A stretch of 43,784 bases of DNA from contig DAOWEO010000048.1 of assembly GCA_030638415.1 (NCBI GenBank), positions 1-43,784 of the forward strand. Direction: 5' to 3'. The notes beneath the pieces are model-generated. The model was given only the letters and a program-made list of their open reading frames with translations, made no database searches and was not told the DNA's origin. Below, one piece after another: positions 7,907-18,400 of this stretch. Position numbers and translations under genes: made by a program. The stretch's first letter is position 1. Every line of letters starts with the position of its first letter. Source of the stretch: Bdellovibrionales bacterium (GTDB taxonomy: Bacteria > Bdellovibrionota > Bacteriovoracia > Bacteriovoracales > Bacteriovoracaceae).

Positions 7907-9869
7907 AAAGAGTCCAGTTCCTTAGAGGGTGAATTTGTTGATACGATTTAATTGCTGAATATAAAAAGACCCAATTAATAGCGCGTGGTGAATGTAAATC
8001 ATCAATAGCAGTTCTAGTTATCAAAAAAGTTTGATTGTTTTCAGTACGGTGTCCATCGATAATAAAGGGCAGAATTCTACATTGATTCATTGTCCTTCGT
8101 GGGAATTTCGAAGGATATATATCTTCTGCACATCCAACACCATGAATAATATTGTTCTTATTTAGGTTTAAAAAGAAAACAGCTTCAGTCAAATTATGAA
8201 TCTTCTTCTCGTTTAGCTTATATACTTTTTTTATCTGTCTATTGATCGCATATTGAGTATTATTAAAGTGTAATGGTCGATACTCAATTTTTAGTTTTCC
8301 CTCATAACTAATACCATTAATTTTTCTTGAATTATAATATATATTCTTAGGACACCCTGATGTCGTACAATCTTTCTTTTTATAGGCAATAACACAGCCA
8401 TTTTTATATTCAAGTAGGCGTGGATTAAATTTGTTAAAATTAGCCATTCTACATTTTGTACTCTCTGAAATTCCTCGTAGCTGAAAAAGCACTTTTGAAA
8501 GAACGTTGGCTTCACTTTGGGGAACGTTGGCCGCTCCTGGTAGATAAGGAATACATTTTCGAAGTTGTATAATAGGACTCATAAAACAAATTTTAGTATC
8601 AAACTTTTTATTTTTATCAAACTTATAATATAGCTCAGCAAGTTCTTTATACAGCGTATCTGTGCAAGACTCAGCCGCAGTTTTCTTTTTAATATTCTTA
8701 GTGTTAACCTCTTTTTGTTTTTTAAAATGTTTAATTATTCTCGCTGCATTAGTTATATATGTATTACTCATAAAACCAGGACAGTCTTCATAATCAGTAT
8801 AAAGATGTGAGGGAGTGAGGTTTTTTTCGAGAGTCGTACAGTCAGGGTGTGGGAGTAGTGATGGGGAAGTATAATAGTTAGCGGTTAGGCATACTTGTGG
8901 AGATGAACGTAATAGAGAAATACATTCACTTATTGAGGCTTTACTTGTTTTTTTCTTTTTAGACAGACTACTACATAAATACGATAGTAGGTATTCAGGA
9001 CGCTGCCCAGATTGAACCTCTTTCCATAAATCAGTATCTAACTGCTTACTGCAAAAGTTATCTTTACTGTCTAAATCACTACAAAATTCTTTTAAAAAGC
9101 TCTGTTGAGATTTTGTAACAACTTTTAGTTCATGAAATACTTTTTTAATTCTTCGAAGTAGTGAAAATGGAACAGTTTTATTTTGCTTGGTTAGAGTGTT
9201 TTTTCTTTTTAAGTATGACTTGAGTCGCTTTTTTTGTTCTACAATTCCACATAGATGAGGAACGAGATCATTCTTTCTGAGCTTAGAAAATTGCTTCCGA
9301 CATGCTGTACGCGTTGTCATAGGGTTTAAATTTAATTTTTTTAAAGTACGAACAATATTACTTTTTTTAAAAAGTGTTTGGATATTCTGATTTGTAATAC
9401 AGTGGTTAGCATATGAGATACGTAAAAAACGTTGTATATTTACAAACAGAATTTCCTTTTCTTTAGAAACACTATTTTCAGTTTGAAGAATAAGCCTTGT
9501 GACAACTCCTTGCGCATCCCTGACTAACTGATTTTCGAGTAGAGATAAGAATCGGCAGTAGTCTGCTCCAGCCCAAGTCAGATACTTACTTGATGTAAAT
9601 AGTAATATAGAGGACATCTGAATCGGTACAATTCTAAAGTCTTTGATATTTTCTTGGTCAATTATTTTCGTAGAATTTGCTTTAATGTTTTTTTTAAAAG
9701 ATTTGAGTTCATTTTTACTGTCTTGGATAGCTCGGACGAGTGGGCGTATGATTCCTGTTGAATCTGTTATCAAGGGAGTCTCTTGTGCCCAAATAACTTG
9801 GGAGTACAAGAGAGACCAAAGTATAAAAAAATTAATCCAAAATGGATTGTGCCAAGTAACTTGCAACAT
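7890..9869 (-). CDS. Large cysteine-rich secreted protein of unknown function
   Basis: 659 residues. A hydrophobic N-terminus ending in VIWAQE looks like a signal peptide after a longer polar lead. The mature part is very basic (many KK and KKK runs) and unusually rich in Cys, with pairs such as CSDLDSKDNFC, CTTSGC and CLTANYY...CTTLEKN, consistent with disulfides in the periplasm or outside the cell. I recognise no enzyme motif. Its 5' end overlaps the Fe-S oxidoreductase gene by 38 nt and its 3' end overlaps the next gene by 17 nt, so its expression is coupled to both. Confidence 0.55.
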   Translation of the reverse strand: MLQVTWHNPFWINFFILWSLLYSQVIWAQETPLITDSTGIIRPLVRAIQDSKNELKSFKKNIKANSTKIIDQENIKDFRIVPIQMSSILLFTSSKYLTWAGADYCRFLSLLENQLVRDAQGVVTRLILQTENSVSKEKEILFVNIQRFLRISYANHCITNQNIQTLFKKSNIVRTLKKLNLNPMTTRTACRKQFSKLRKNDLVPHLCGIVEQKKRLKSYLKRKNTLTKQNKTVPFSLLRRIKKVFHELKVVTKSQQSFLKEFCSDLDSKDNFCSKQLDTDLWKEVQSGQRPEYLLSYLCSSLSKKKKTSKASISECISLLRSSPQVCLTANYYTSPSLLPHPDCTTLEKNLTPSHLYTDYEDCPGFMSNTYITNAARIIKHFKKQKEVNTKNIKKKTAAESCTDTLYKELAELYYKFDKNKKFDTKICFMSPIIQLRKCIPYLPGAANVPQSEANVLSKVLFQLRGISESTKCRMANFNKFNPRLLEYKNGCVIAYKKKDCTTSGCPKNIYYNSRKINGISYEGKLKIEYRPLHFNNTQYAINRQIKKVYKLNEKKIHNLTEAVFFLNLNKNNIIHGVGCAEDIYPSKFPRRTMNQCRILPFIIDGHRTENNQTFLITRTAIDDLHSPRAINWVFLYSAIKSYQQIHPLRNWTLYGIRK

Positions 9870-11838
9870 CTTTTATTTTAATATCCTGGGTAGAATCGAC
9901 CTGAACTTGTGTAGATTCAAAGTTAATAAGGCAAAAAGAACAAGCAGTGGCTAGATTTGGCATCTGTGTTTCACCAATCTGCTCTAACCTATTTTTAGCA
10001 ATGTGCTCACCTTCTGGTAGCTCATACCACATATTTCCACCACCCATACCACAGCATACGGCTTTATCTTTATTCTTATCCATTTCTACAAGCTCGATCC
10101 CTGGAATAGCTTTTAGAATTTCCCTTGGGGCATCATAGGTTCCGTGATGACGGCCAAGATAGCATGGATCATGAAATGTAAGCTTGAGCTCCACTCGCTT
10201 AGTTGGTGTTAGCTTTCCTGAACTTAATAGGTCTGCAAGCAGTTCAGTGTGGTGTACAACATCGTATTCACCATCGTCAAATTTTGCATATTCTTTTCCA
10301 ATTGTATGTAGACAGTGTGGACATTGAACAATTATTTTATCAAATTTATATTGGTTAATAGTAGCAATGTTTTCTAGTGCTACTTCAAAAAATGAGTATT
10401 CATCTCCAAAGCGTCTGATAGGGTCACCATTACATTTTTCATTTTTACCCATAACTGCAAAATCAACACCAGCTTTTTTTAGAAGATTGATAGTATCTTT
10501 CGTAACTTTCTGGTTGGATGGGTCGTATGATCCCGCACAGCCAACATAGTAAAGATAATCCACTTTTTTATCAGCTTCAATAACCGGAACATCCATCCCT
10601 TCCGCCCACTTAAAACGATCATCTTGAGATATCCCCCATGGGTTACCTTGTGTTTTTATTTTATTTACGGCATCACCTGCAGCAGCTGGAATTTCACCAA
10701 GAGTCAGTACCTTGTAGCGCTTAGCCTCTTGAATTAGTGTGACATGTTGGATTTCCATTGGACACTCTTCCATACATGCACCACAAGTAGTACAAGCATC
10801 AAGTTCATTACTTTGAAAAATATTATCTTCCCAAAAGTCTTTATCATTTCCAAGAGCAGCAAAATCTCTAGTTTTTGTAATAATTTTTTTAGGGTCTAAG
10901 AGCTTTCCTGAGGCAAGGGCAGGGCATACTTCTGAGCACCTACCACATTCAACACAAGCAACAAGATTAAGCCTATTCCGTAAAGTTAATTCTGATACTT
11001 TTCCTAGTCCAAATGTTTCGGCATCTTCATCTTCAAAGTCCATCGGTAATAAGATTCCTCCAGTTCTTGGTGTTGTTACGAGTGCTGAGAGAGGAGCCAA
11101 CATCATGTGGAAGAATTTAGTGTAAGGAATAAGGGCAATAAAGAACATTGTGGATAACATATGAAAATACCAAGCAACCTGATATGGTATTTTCCAAAAC
11201 TCGGCAGAAGGACTTACCATCGCAACCACCTTAGCGAGAATAAAGCCAACAGGAGAGTAAATAGCTTCAAATGCAGGCATACCTGTTGCATAAATTCTTA
11301 CTGCTTCAAGAAAAAAGCCAATAATAATAAAATTAGCAATAACTAAGTACATAGCAATTTCTGAAGTATTGTTCTCGCTGGCCAGATGTGAAGGTTTTGA
11401 TATAAAGCGTCTATAAATAGCCATGCCCATACCAAAAAGGATGAAAAACCCTGCGAGGTCAGCAAGTAGGGATAAAATCTTATAGGTATTTCCATAAAAT
11501 ATTCTCAGTGGAGTATCTAAATCAATACCAACAACAGTTGTAACAACTGTGAGAATAAGAAAACCAAAAAATATTCCACCATGAAATGTACCAACAAGCT
11601 TCTTTCTTGCTAGTTTACCTTGTAGCAGTAGCGTTTGAAAAAAACGACCCCATTGTAGATTTTCTGGCAATAAATCTTTTAGAGCGGAGAATCCCTTGCC
11701 ATTTGTAATGAAGTCTACCCTTTGCTTGAGTCCAACAAAAAATACTACCAGTGCTATAACAAAAAATACCCATGTAAGATACATCGACCAGTGAGGCATA
11801 CTCCACAAAATTTCACGGGTTACATGTTCAGAATTCAT
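9832..11838 (-). CDS. Membrane Fe-S oxidoreductase (NarI-HdrD fusion, ETF:menaquinone oxidoreductase-like)
   Basis: 668 residues. Residues 1-~250 are a NarI-like membrane part with about six TM segments and likely haem histidines (GTFHGGIFFG, WYFHML, FFHMML). Two [4Fe-4S] ferredoxin motifs follow: CVECGRCSEVCP (~295) and CTTCGACMEECP (~347). The C-terminal half has the two CCG modules of heterodisulfide reductase subunit D (YVGCAGSY, CPHCLHT, HDPCYLGRH, CCGMGGG, ACSFC). This DUF224-type fusion is proposed to pass electrons from electron-transfer flavoprotein to menaquinone (EMO). No etfAB is in the window. The start has GAGGAG upstream. It is the first gene of a coupled minus-strand run. Confidence 0.85.
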   Translation of the reverse strand: MNSEHVTREILWSMPHWSMYLTWVFFVIALVVFFVGLKQRVDFITNGKGFSALKDLLPENLQWGRFFQTLLLQGKLARKKLVGTFHGGIFFGFLILTVVTTVVGIDLDTPLRIFYGNTYKILSLLADLAGFFILFGMGMAIYRRFISKPSHLASENNTSEIAMYLVIANFIIIGFFLEAVRIYATGMPAFEAIYSPVGFILAKVVAMVSPSAEFWKIPYQVAWYFHMLSTMFFIALIPYTKFFHMMLAPLSALVTTPRTGGILLPMDFEDEDAETFGLGKVSELTLRNRLNLVACVECGRCSEVCPALASGKLLDPKKIITKTRDFAALGNDKDFWEDNIFQSNELDACTTCGACMEECPMEIQHVTLIQEAKRYKVLTLGEIPAAAGDAVNKIKTQGNPWGISQDDRFKWAEGMDVPVIEADKKVDYLYYVGCAGSYDPSNQKVTKDTINLLKKAGVDFAVMGKNEKCNGDPIRRFGDEYSFFEVALENIATINQYKFDKIIVQCPHCLHTIGKEYAKFDDGEYDVVHHTELLADLLSSGKLTPTKRVELKLTFHDPCYLGRHHGTYDAPREILKAIPGIELVEMDKNKDKAVCCGMGGGNMWYELPEGEHIAKNRLEQIGETQMPNLATACSFCLINFESTQVQVDSTQDIKIKDVASYLAQSILD

Positions 11839-12002
11839 CGCCTACTCCTCGAAAAAATCAATATAGTTAAATAGTTGTAAATATTGTAATACTTTACTCG
11901 CATTTTATCTAGTGAAGTAAGGAATTTTCTCGATTTCTCTAATGATATCCTTTATGATTTAGAATAATAATTTTAATACCTATTTACAGTAAAGAGATTG
12001 GA

Positions 12003-13028
12003 ATGAAGTTTAACTTATTGCTACTTTTAAGTATGGTCACTTTATCATGTTCGAAGGTTCAAACCTTGAATATGCAAGAGCATCACTTTAACCGGGAGCC
12101 TAAAAAAATTATCTGGCTCCAGATTGCAGGATTTGATTACAAGCAAATCCCAATGATTAGGTATACTAGGTCTGACTCTGTTACGCCTAGTAGTTTAGAG
12201 AAATTTGACTGTTTAGGTGGACTTTGGTCTTATAATTTATACAATATGCGGCCTAGTGCTGAAGATAGTTTTTTAACTCAACTAACCGGAAAGAGTAATA
12301 TTCATAGCAACTGTAAAGATTCTAAATTTACGCCATTTTGGAAGTATCTTTCTCCTAATATAGATGTGGGTATTTTTGAAACAGAGGGTAGTAAAGCTCA
12401 GTCTTTTTCATCTGTGCTTTCATGTAAAGAAAAAAATAGTGCATACAATCAAGTTTGGTTATGGAAAATGGATCAGCCTAGAAAAAAAGTGAAATCACAT
12501 AAGCTCTTTCATTATCTTGACCGTGGGGAATTAAAGGTTCCTGGTGTTTACTATGATCGTTCATGCAAGGAATTGGGGTGTTACTCTAGTTTTTATAGTA
12601 ATATTTTATCACTTTTTGAACGATTTTCTAAAGAAAAAGAGAAATATGTATTTGTAGTAAGAGATTTTTCTTATGCTAAGGCATTAACTAAAAAGGATAT
12701 CCCATTAGCTCGAGAAATCTTGAGTGATTTGGAAAAAGTTATAGACTATTTTTTTGATAGCATGAAATATAGTCAAGATACGTTACTATTAGTGACTTCA
12801 GCAGCGACAAAAAGAATTGAACTACCACCAACAGGCATGAAATGGAAAGAATTTATAAGAAAAGGTAAGGGGGTTCTTTTTCATCAAAATGGGATGAGTT
12901 CTATTGCGATGGCCAAGGGAGCTAGGTCAGAAAACTTTTGTGGAATATATGAGGAGAGTGACCTGCTAAGACGATTACTATTTGCACCTAAAGAGCCCCA
13001 GGGGCTTGAAGTTCTATTTAGTAAGTAA
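12003..13028 (+). CDS. Lipoprotein, possibly a degenerate alkaline-phosphatase-superfamily protein
   Basis: 341 residues. The signal LLLLLSMVTLSC is a lipobox, so Cys16 is probably lipidated. The opening strand KKIIWLQIAGFDYKQIP resembles the 'IxxDGxxxxxxP' start of alkaline phosphatase/sulfatase folds. A later segment TLLLVTSAATKRIELP sits where these enzymes carry the metal-binding 'VTADHG', which is missing here. This is a weak fold guess with no catalytic residues visible. The stop overlaps the addB start (TAATG), so the lipoprotein leads the addBA operon, an unexpected partner for a DNA-repair nuclease. Confidence 0.55.
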   Translation: MKFNLLLLLSMVTLSCSKVQTLNMQEHHFNREPKKIIWLQIAGFDYKQIPMIRYTRSDSVTPSSLEKFDCLGGLWSYNLYNMRPSAEDSFLTQLTGKSNIHSNCKDSKFTPFWKYLSPNIDVGIFETEGSKAQSFSSVLSCKEKNSAYNQVWLWKMDQPRKKVKSHKLFHYLDRGELKVPGVYYDRSCKELGCYSSFYSNILSLFERFSKEKEKYVFVVRDFSYAKALTKKDIPLAREILSDLEKVIDYFFDSMKYSQDTLLLVTSAATKRIELPPTGMKWKEFIRKGKGVLFHQNGMSSIAMAKGARSENFCGIYEESDLLRRLLFAPKEPQGLEVLFSK

Positions 13029-15436
13029 TGAGTGGGCAATCAAGTATTTTAAGAGTCTGTAAGCATTATGATAATTTTTTTAATTTAGAACACCTTACTG
13101 GGGATATTATTATTATATGCCCCAGCCCAGTTATTGCAGATAGCGTATCTGAGAGATTGGGGGATCGGAGTGTTGCAACTGTTACTATTTCACATTTCTC
13201 ACGAGAAATTTTAAAAAATATTTTAGCAGATGATTTTGGCGACTTGTTTAAAAGAAAATCTGAACTAAATCTTTTGTTGGCAACTGCTTGGAAAAAACAA
13301 TTTGGGCAGGAGAAGACTTTTTCTTTATATAAGCAAGCTTTCAATCTATATACTGAATTACGTAGTTATACTCTTGACCGTGAAGTCATTTCAGATATTT
13401 TAGAGCTATACCCTGAAGACATTAGAGTTGCGATTCTTTGGTTTGATCAGCTGATAAGTATCTTGGAAATTCACGACGAGCATTCTGGGTACGTACTAAT
13501 TAAAGAGAGTGCTCGCATGAGTGAAGAGGAGTGCCTGACTCCTAAAGGGAAGAATATTATCTTTTGGGGCTTTCCATATTTTTCAGGAGTGCAAGTTGAT
13601 ATGATTAAATCTCTTGCAATTAGAAACCATGTTGAAATACCTATAACTGAATATGTTTATGGATGCTCGATCAAAACTGATTGGGTCCAGTGGTTTGATA
13701 CTGAAAAAACCATTAAACCTGTCTCACTTGAACCAGTTGAGTGTCGTGTTGTGGAGATTGGAAAAAATAAGCTTTCTTCTTCCATCGAACGACTTTGGGA
13801 TAAAAAAGAGACAGATATTCTCCTTGTTGAAAAACAGGTTAGTATGGTTCAGGCTTTAGAAATTTCTATTCCAAAACTTGCATTTAAGATTCCTATTGAT
13901 TTTTTATCCCATGAAGTAGAAAAATTATTTACTGAGTTAGCAAGTCTACAAGCTGTTGATGATAACTTGCTCACTGATACTGCATTAATATATTTAAAAG
14001 AGGAGCTACAAGGAGAGTTACAGCAGATTGAGGGAAACTGGAAGCGAGTCAAGGCCCTTACTCTCGTGCATTCTATTATATTAACATGGAGTGAATTGGC
14101 ATCTATTAACGATAATATTTCTCTATTTGACCTAGAGGTATTACAAGAGAGCTCTCTGCTAGATGCTACGAGAAATTTCCAATACAATATGGTTAGAAAG
14201 CCCAATGGAAAGTTGGTTGGTTTGGAAGGTCTGGATGCACTAGATCTCGAAAGAAGTCTTTATATCTGTGCGACAAGCAAATATAATAGGCTTAACACAA
14301 CGGGAACTCCTTTCGTTCGTGGGGTAAATGAAATACTTAAAGATATTGCACCACTACGTAGGTATCGTTTTGAATTTGAAGTTTTTAAAGAGAAAATAAC
14401 TCGTATTTTACGTAGTCAAAATGTAGTTTTATTTTTAGAGAAAGAGCTGGAAAAAATTGATCGAGGATGGGCTGAAATAATGGCACTTCACACAGGATCA
14501 CGAGAAAAGATAAGTCATAATAGTAAGAGTACTCAGGTAAAACCAGAATATCTATTTCTTGATAAAAAAATTACAAAAAAACTTGATACTATTTCAGCCT
14601 CACGTTTACAGCACTTTATTGATTGTCCTGCAAAGTATTACTATATTAAAAATGAACCATTAGAGACACGTTTTACAGATAAGCTTTCGCTTGGTCCTGC
14701 AGAGCTTGGACAGATTGAACATGATGTTATTGAGAAGTTCTTTACTCAAAGAGGAGCGAAAAATATTGCTGAAGTAGCACTTGAACAGTGCACACTATTT
14801 TTAAAAAAAGAGAATAAAATTATTAGCAATATTCTACGACAGAGTTATCTACAAGAAATTGAAATGTATGCTCAAAATGGAGTGAACTGTTTAAATCACT
14901 TTATTGAAGCTGATCCTAATGTTAAATTTATTTTTGAAAAATCTCAGGTAATTAATCATCATGGTATTCAGATATATACACGCCCTGACTGTCTTATACA
15001 GGGAGATGTTTTTAGAGGGGTCCTCGATTTTAAAAGATCAGCAAGTAGTGTTGCCTCGGCTCAAGAGGTTTTAGCATATAGTAAAATCCAGCTTCCTTTT
15101 TATGTTAAATATGCTCTAGAGAAGATTTCAGAGCAAAATATTATGGGATATATATCTTTAGCTTCTCCAACAGATTCTAAATTTTGGTCCTCAGAGAAAG
15201 AGCTTTTAACTATTGCTTATGGTTGTTGTGATAAAAAATTGTCAAGGCCCAAGTTGTACCTAATTAATGAGTGGGAAGAGTATTTTGAAGAGTTTGATAG
15301 TTATATTGGTGAGCAAATTCAAGCATTACAACAAGAGAGAGACTTTTTTGTTAATAATAAAAATACAAAAGTTTGTAATTACTGTCCTGTGACTTATCTA
15401 TGTTCACATAAAATAAATGAGGTGAGCCATGAGTAG
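13028..15436 (+). CDS. addB: AddB-like ATP-independent nuclease/helicase-like subunit
   Basis: 802 residues, shorter than Bacillus AddB (~1160). It pairs with AddA to process double-strand ends for recombination. The N-terminal region has no Walker A P-loop, so the helicase-like part is an inactive scaffold. The C-terminal ~270 residues form a PD-(D/E)XK nuclease: D654 in RPDC and the D667-F-K669 motif, with Gln/Tyr helix residues after it. Four cysteines, C533 and C783-x2-C786-x5-C792, match the AddB Fe-S cluster. The start overlaps the upstream lipoprotein stop and the end overlaps addA by 8 nt. Confidence 0.85.
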   Translation: MSGQSSILRVCKHYDNFFNLEHLTGDIIIICPSPVIADSVSERLGDRSVATVTISHFSREILKNILADDFGDLFKRKSELNLLLATAWKKQFGQEKTFSLYKQAFNLYTELRSYTLDREVISDILELYPEDIRVAILWFDQLISILEIHDEHSGYVLIKESARMSEEECLTPKGKNIIFWGFPYFSGVQVDMIKSLAIRNHVEIPITEYVYGCSIKTDWVQWFDTEKTIKPVSLEPVECRVVEIGKNKLSSSIERLWDKKETDILLVEKQVSMVQALEISIPKLAFKIPIDFLSHEVEKLFTELASLQAVDDNLLTDTALIYLKEELQGELQQIEGNWKRVKALTLVHSIILTWSELASINDNISLFDLEVLQESSLLDATRNFQYNMVRKPNGKLVGLEGLDALDLERSLYICATSKYNRLNTTGTPFVRGVNEILKDIAPLRRYRFEFEVFKEKITRILRSQNVVLFLEKELEKIDRGWAEIMALHTGSREKISHNSKSTQVKPEYLFLDKKITKKLDTISASRLQHFIDCPAKYYYIKNEPLETRFTDKLSLGPAELGQIEHDVIEKFFTQRGAKNIAEVALEQCTLFLKKENKIISNILRQSYLQEIEMYAQNGVNCLNHFIEADPNVKFIFEKSQVINHHGIQIYTRPDCLIQGDVFRGVLDFKRSASSVASAQEVLAYSKIQLPFYVKYALEKISEQNIMGYISLASPTDSKFWSSEKELLTIAYGCCDKKLSRPKLYLINEWEEYFEEFDSYIGEQIQALQQERDFFVNNKNTKVCNYCPVTYLCSHKINEVSHE

Positions 15437-18400
15437 GGAGCCAAATATAGAGCAAAAAGTTGCAATAGAGCATTTTGGAGGTGTTTTACTAGAAGCAGGA
15501 GCAGGATCAGGAAAAACATTTGTTTTAGTAGAGCATATTTTTTTTCTTTTAGACAACAAATACGATGAACTAAAGATTAGTGTTGCTGAAGAATTTATTG
15601 TTGATGAATTACGTTATTATCTCGCCTCTATAGCCATGATGACTTTTACTAATAAAGCGGCTGGTGAGATGTCACTGCGCTTAAGAGAACGCTCTGTTGA
15701 ATTACAACAGGAGAATGCAGATCCTAAACATACCATTTTTGAAGCTGCCTTAGATTCTCTTAACATTTTAACTATTGATGGTTTTTGTTCAAAGTTAGTT
15801 AAAGAGGGTTTTTTTCCTGAAATTCCAAATCAATTTGAAATTGTAGATACATTTGCTTACCGGCAGAAGATAGAGGGACTTTTTGCAAAATGGTATGAAC
15901 AGTACAGTGGTCAAACGGGAGATATATTAAATTCATTACTGCACCAGTATGAAAGTATTATCACTACATTTATATCTATTTTTACAACTCCAGAATTACG
16001 GGTACTTTGGGAGAGTACAACAACTGAAGAAATGCTCTCTGTAAATTGGGATGAATATCTAGAAACAGTTTTAAAGCTCTTAGGTATAAAAACTCAACTC
16101 ACACCATGTCCATTTGATGACAAGTATTTTGATAAGGATCATGATACGTCTAATTTTTATAAAAATCTGAATAATTTCGTTGGTCGCTCTTTTGATTATG
16201 GCTCTTTTGAAAACTTTCAAAAGTTACTAACTTTTTTAAAACAGGAGGTAACTCCTGACAACAGAAAAACTCCACGTGGTGATGAAGCCAAAGTATGGAA
16301 GACCCAAGTAAAAATTAGCCGTGAATTTGTATTAAATATTGGAATGATGATTGAAGCATATGAGTCTAAAGGAGTGCTACTTTCTGAATGGATAACAATA
16401 CTGAAAGATATTTTTATGTTTATGGATAGACACTATTTAGATGATAATTATTTTTGCTTCGGGGATCTTGAATACTTCGTCTACCAGGGCTTAAACAAAG
16501 CAGAGGCGGTCGAATTAATTGCTGAGAACTATCGTTATTTTATTGTGGATGAATTCCAAGATACCTCACAGGTGCAATTTGATATTTTAGATAAGATTAT
16601 GAATAGTGACCTGAGTAAGTTGTTTGCAGTTGGAGATAAAAAGCAGGCGATTTACGCATTTAGAGGTGGAGAAATATCAGTTTTTAACAAGTGTTCAAAG
16701 TTAATGGAAGAGCAAAAACAGCAAAATCTATTTTTGACACATAATTATCGTTCTTTGGGAAACTTGATTGAATTCAATAATGAAATTTTTGATACTATTT
16801 TTAAGCTTGGAGATGAGTTTAAAGGGAAGGATCTATTTGCTGTAGATGTTATAAAGCAGACGGTACCATTGGAAGAAAAAAAATCACAAGGTGAAATATA
16901 TAAATTAGAGGTTAAGGTAGTTGGTAAGGAAAAGTTCTCTCTAACAAATGACGAACTGAACTATTTGGAATCTGAGGCTTTATTGCAACAAGCTGAAAAA
17001 ATATTAGAAGATAATCCTACCGAAGAGATATGTTTTCTTTATAAGTCTTTAACACCTCTTAACATTTTGTTTCCTCTTCTTTTAAAGTCAAAAAATGATT
17101 TTACTTCTCAAGTTAAAATTGCACAAAAAGATGATCCTGTTGTGATTATGTTTTCATTTTTAATTCGTTTTATGGTGGAATATGCACATGAGAGTGAGCA
17201 CGGCATTAAAGAGAGAGATACCTCGGTTTTGTTAATATACCCAAAACTAATTCAAGGAGTTTTATTTTATCTTGATAGTGATATTTCAATAGAGGATATT
17301 TCCCAAAAACTATTAAAACTACATGATTATCATAGGCTGTTTGGTTTAAAGGCAACTGTAGATAACTTTTTATATTCTTTAGGAGTTTCGAACTCTAATT
17401 ATGCTGCCAATATGACAATTATTTATTCACTTATTAGTGAGTCATATAATGACTTTAAGTTAGCATATCCTCTTCTGGCAGGTGGATTTGAGGATCGATA
17501 CTCTATCGAATTTCAAAAAGGTGATGGAGGTAAAATTATTATAATGACTGCCCATGCATCAAAGGGCCTGGAGTTTGATCATGTTTTCATTGGTGGAATG
17601 ATGACTAATGGTTATCGTGTTGCTGACCGCACGCTGATTGGTAAGCAGCCCGGAAGTCTTAAGTGGAAGTTTGATTTTAATAAAAGAGAATTAATAGAGA
17701 CTCCTCAGTTCTTTTTAGAAAAAGAAATATTAAGAGCTAAAGATTTTGCAGAGAGTAAAAGGCTCTTTTATGTTGTTGGTACACGAGCAGTAAAATCTTT
17801 AAGCTGGGTTGATATTAGCTCTGATGATGGAAAAGATGTAAAAAAGCAAGGAGTCAAAAACAGTTGGATCTTTGGTACGCGTACTTTTGAAGATGGTCTG
17901 GTAAATCAGATTGATCAACCAAGTTATGTAGACGTTTTAGAAGTAATTAAAAATAGTTCTACTGTACAAAAAAATAATTATCCACTTGATCGAACTGCTG
18001 AATATAGTGGAGCACCGCTCTTTCATCTTGATCACTTAGGAATTGAAAAATGCTCTAGACAAAGTGATGAGGAAAATCTTCTAATTCTATCAGAACTGTC
18101 AGTTACCTCCTTAGCTTCTTTGAGCATATGTCCAAAAAGATTTTATTTAAAAAATATTTTAAAAATTCAGCCAGAGCAGGTTAACTTAATTGAAGAGCAG
18201 AACGAGGATGGATTTACTGACGAATACAAACAGAGTAAAGAGGATAACAGGAGTGAAGGGGAATTTGCTGTTTATACTAGTAATTCAGCGGAACGTGGAA
18301 CCTTAATTCATGAAAGTATTTATCAGGGAAGTCTATGTAATTTTGTCTGCCCTGAAGAGGTTAAAAGTCAGCGAGACCAAAAAGCGGTAAATTGGGCCCT

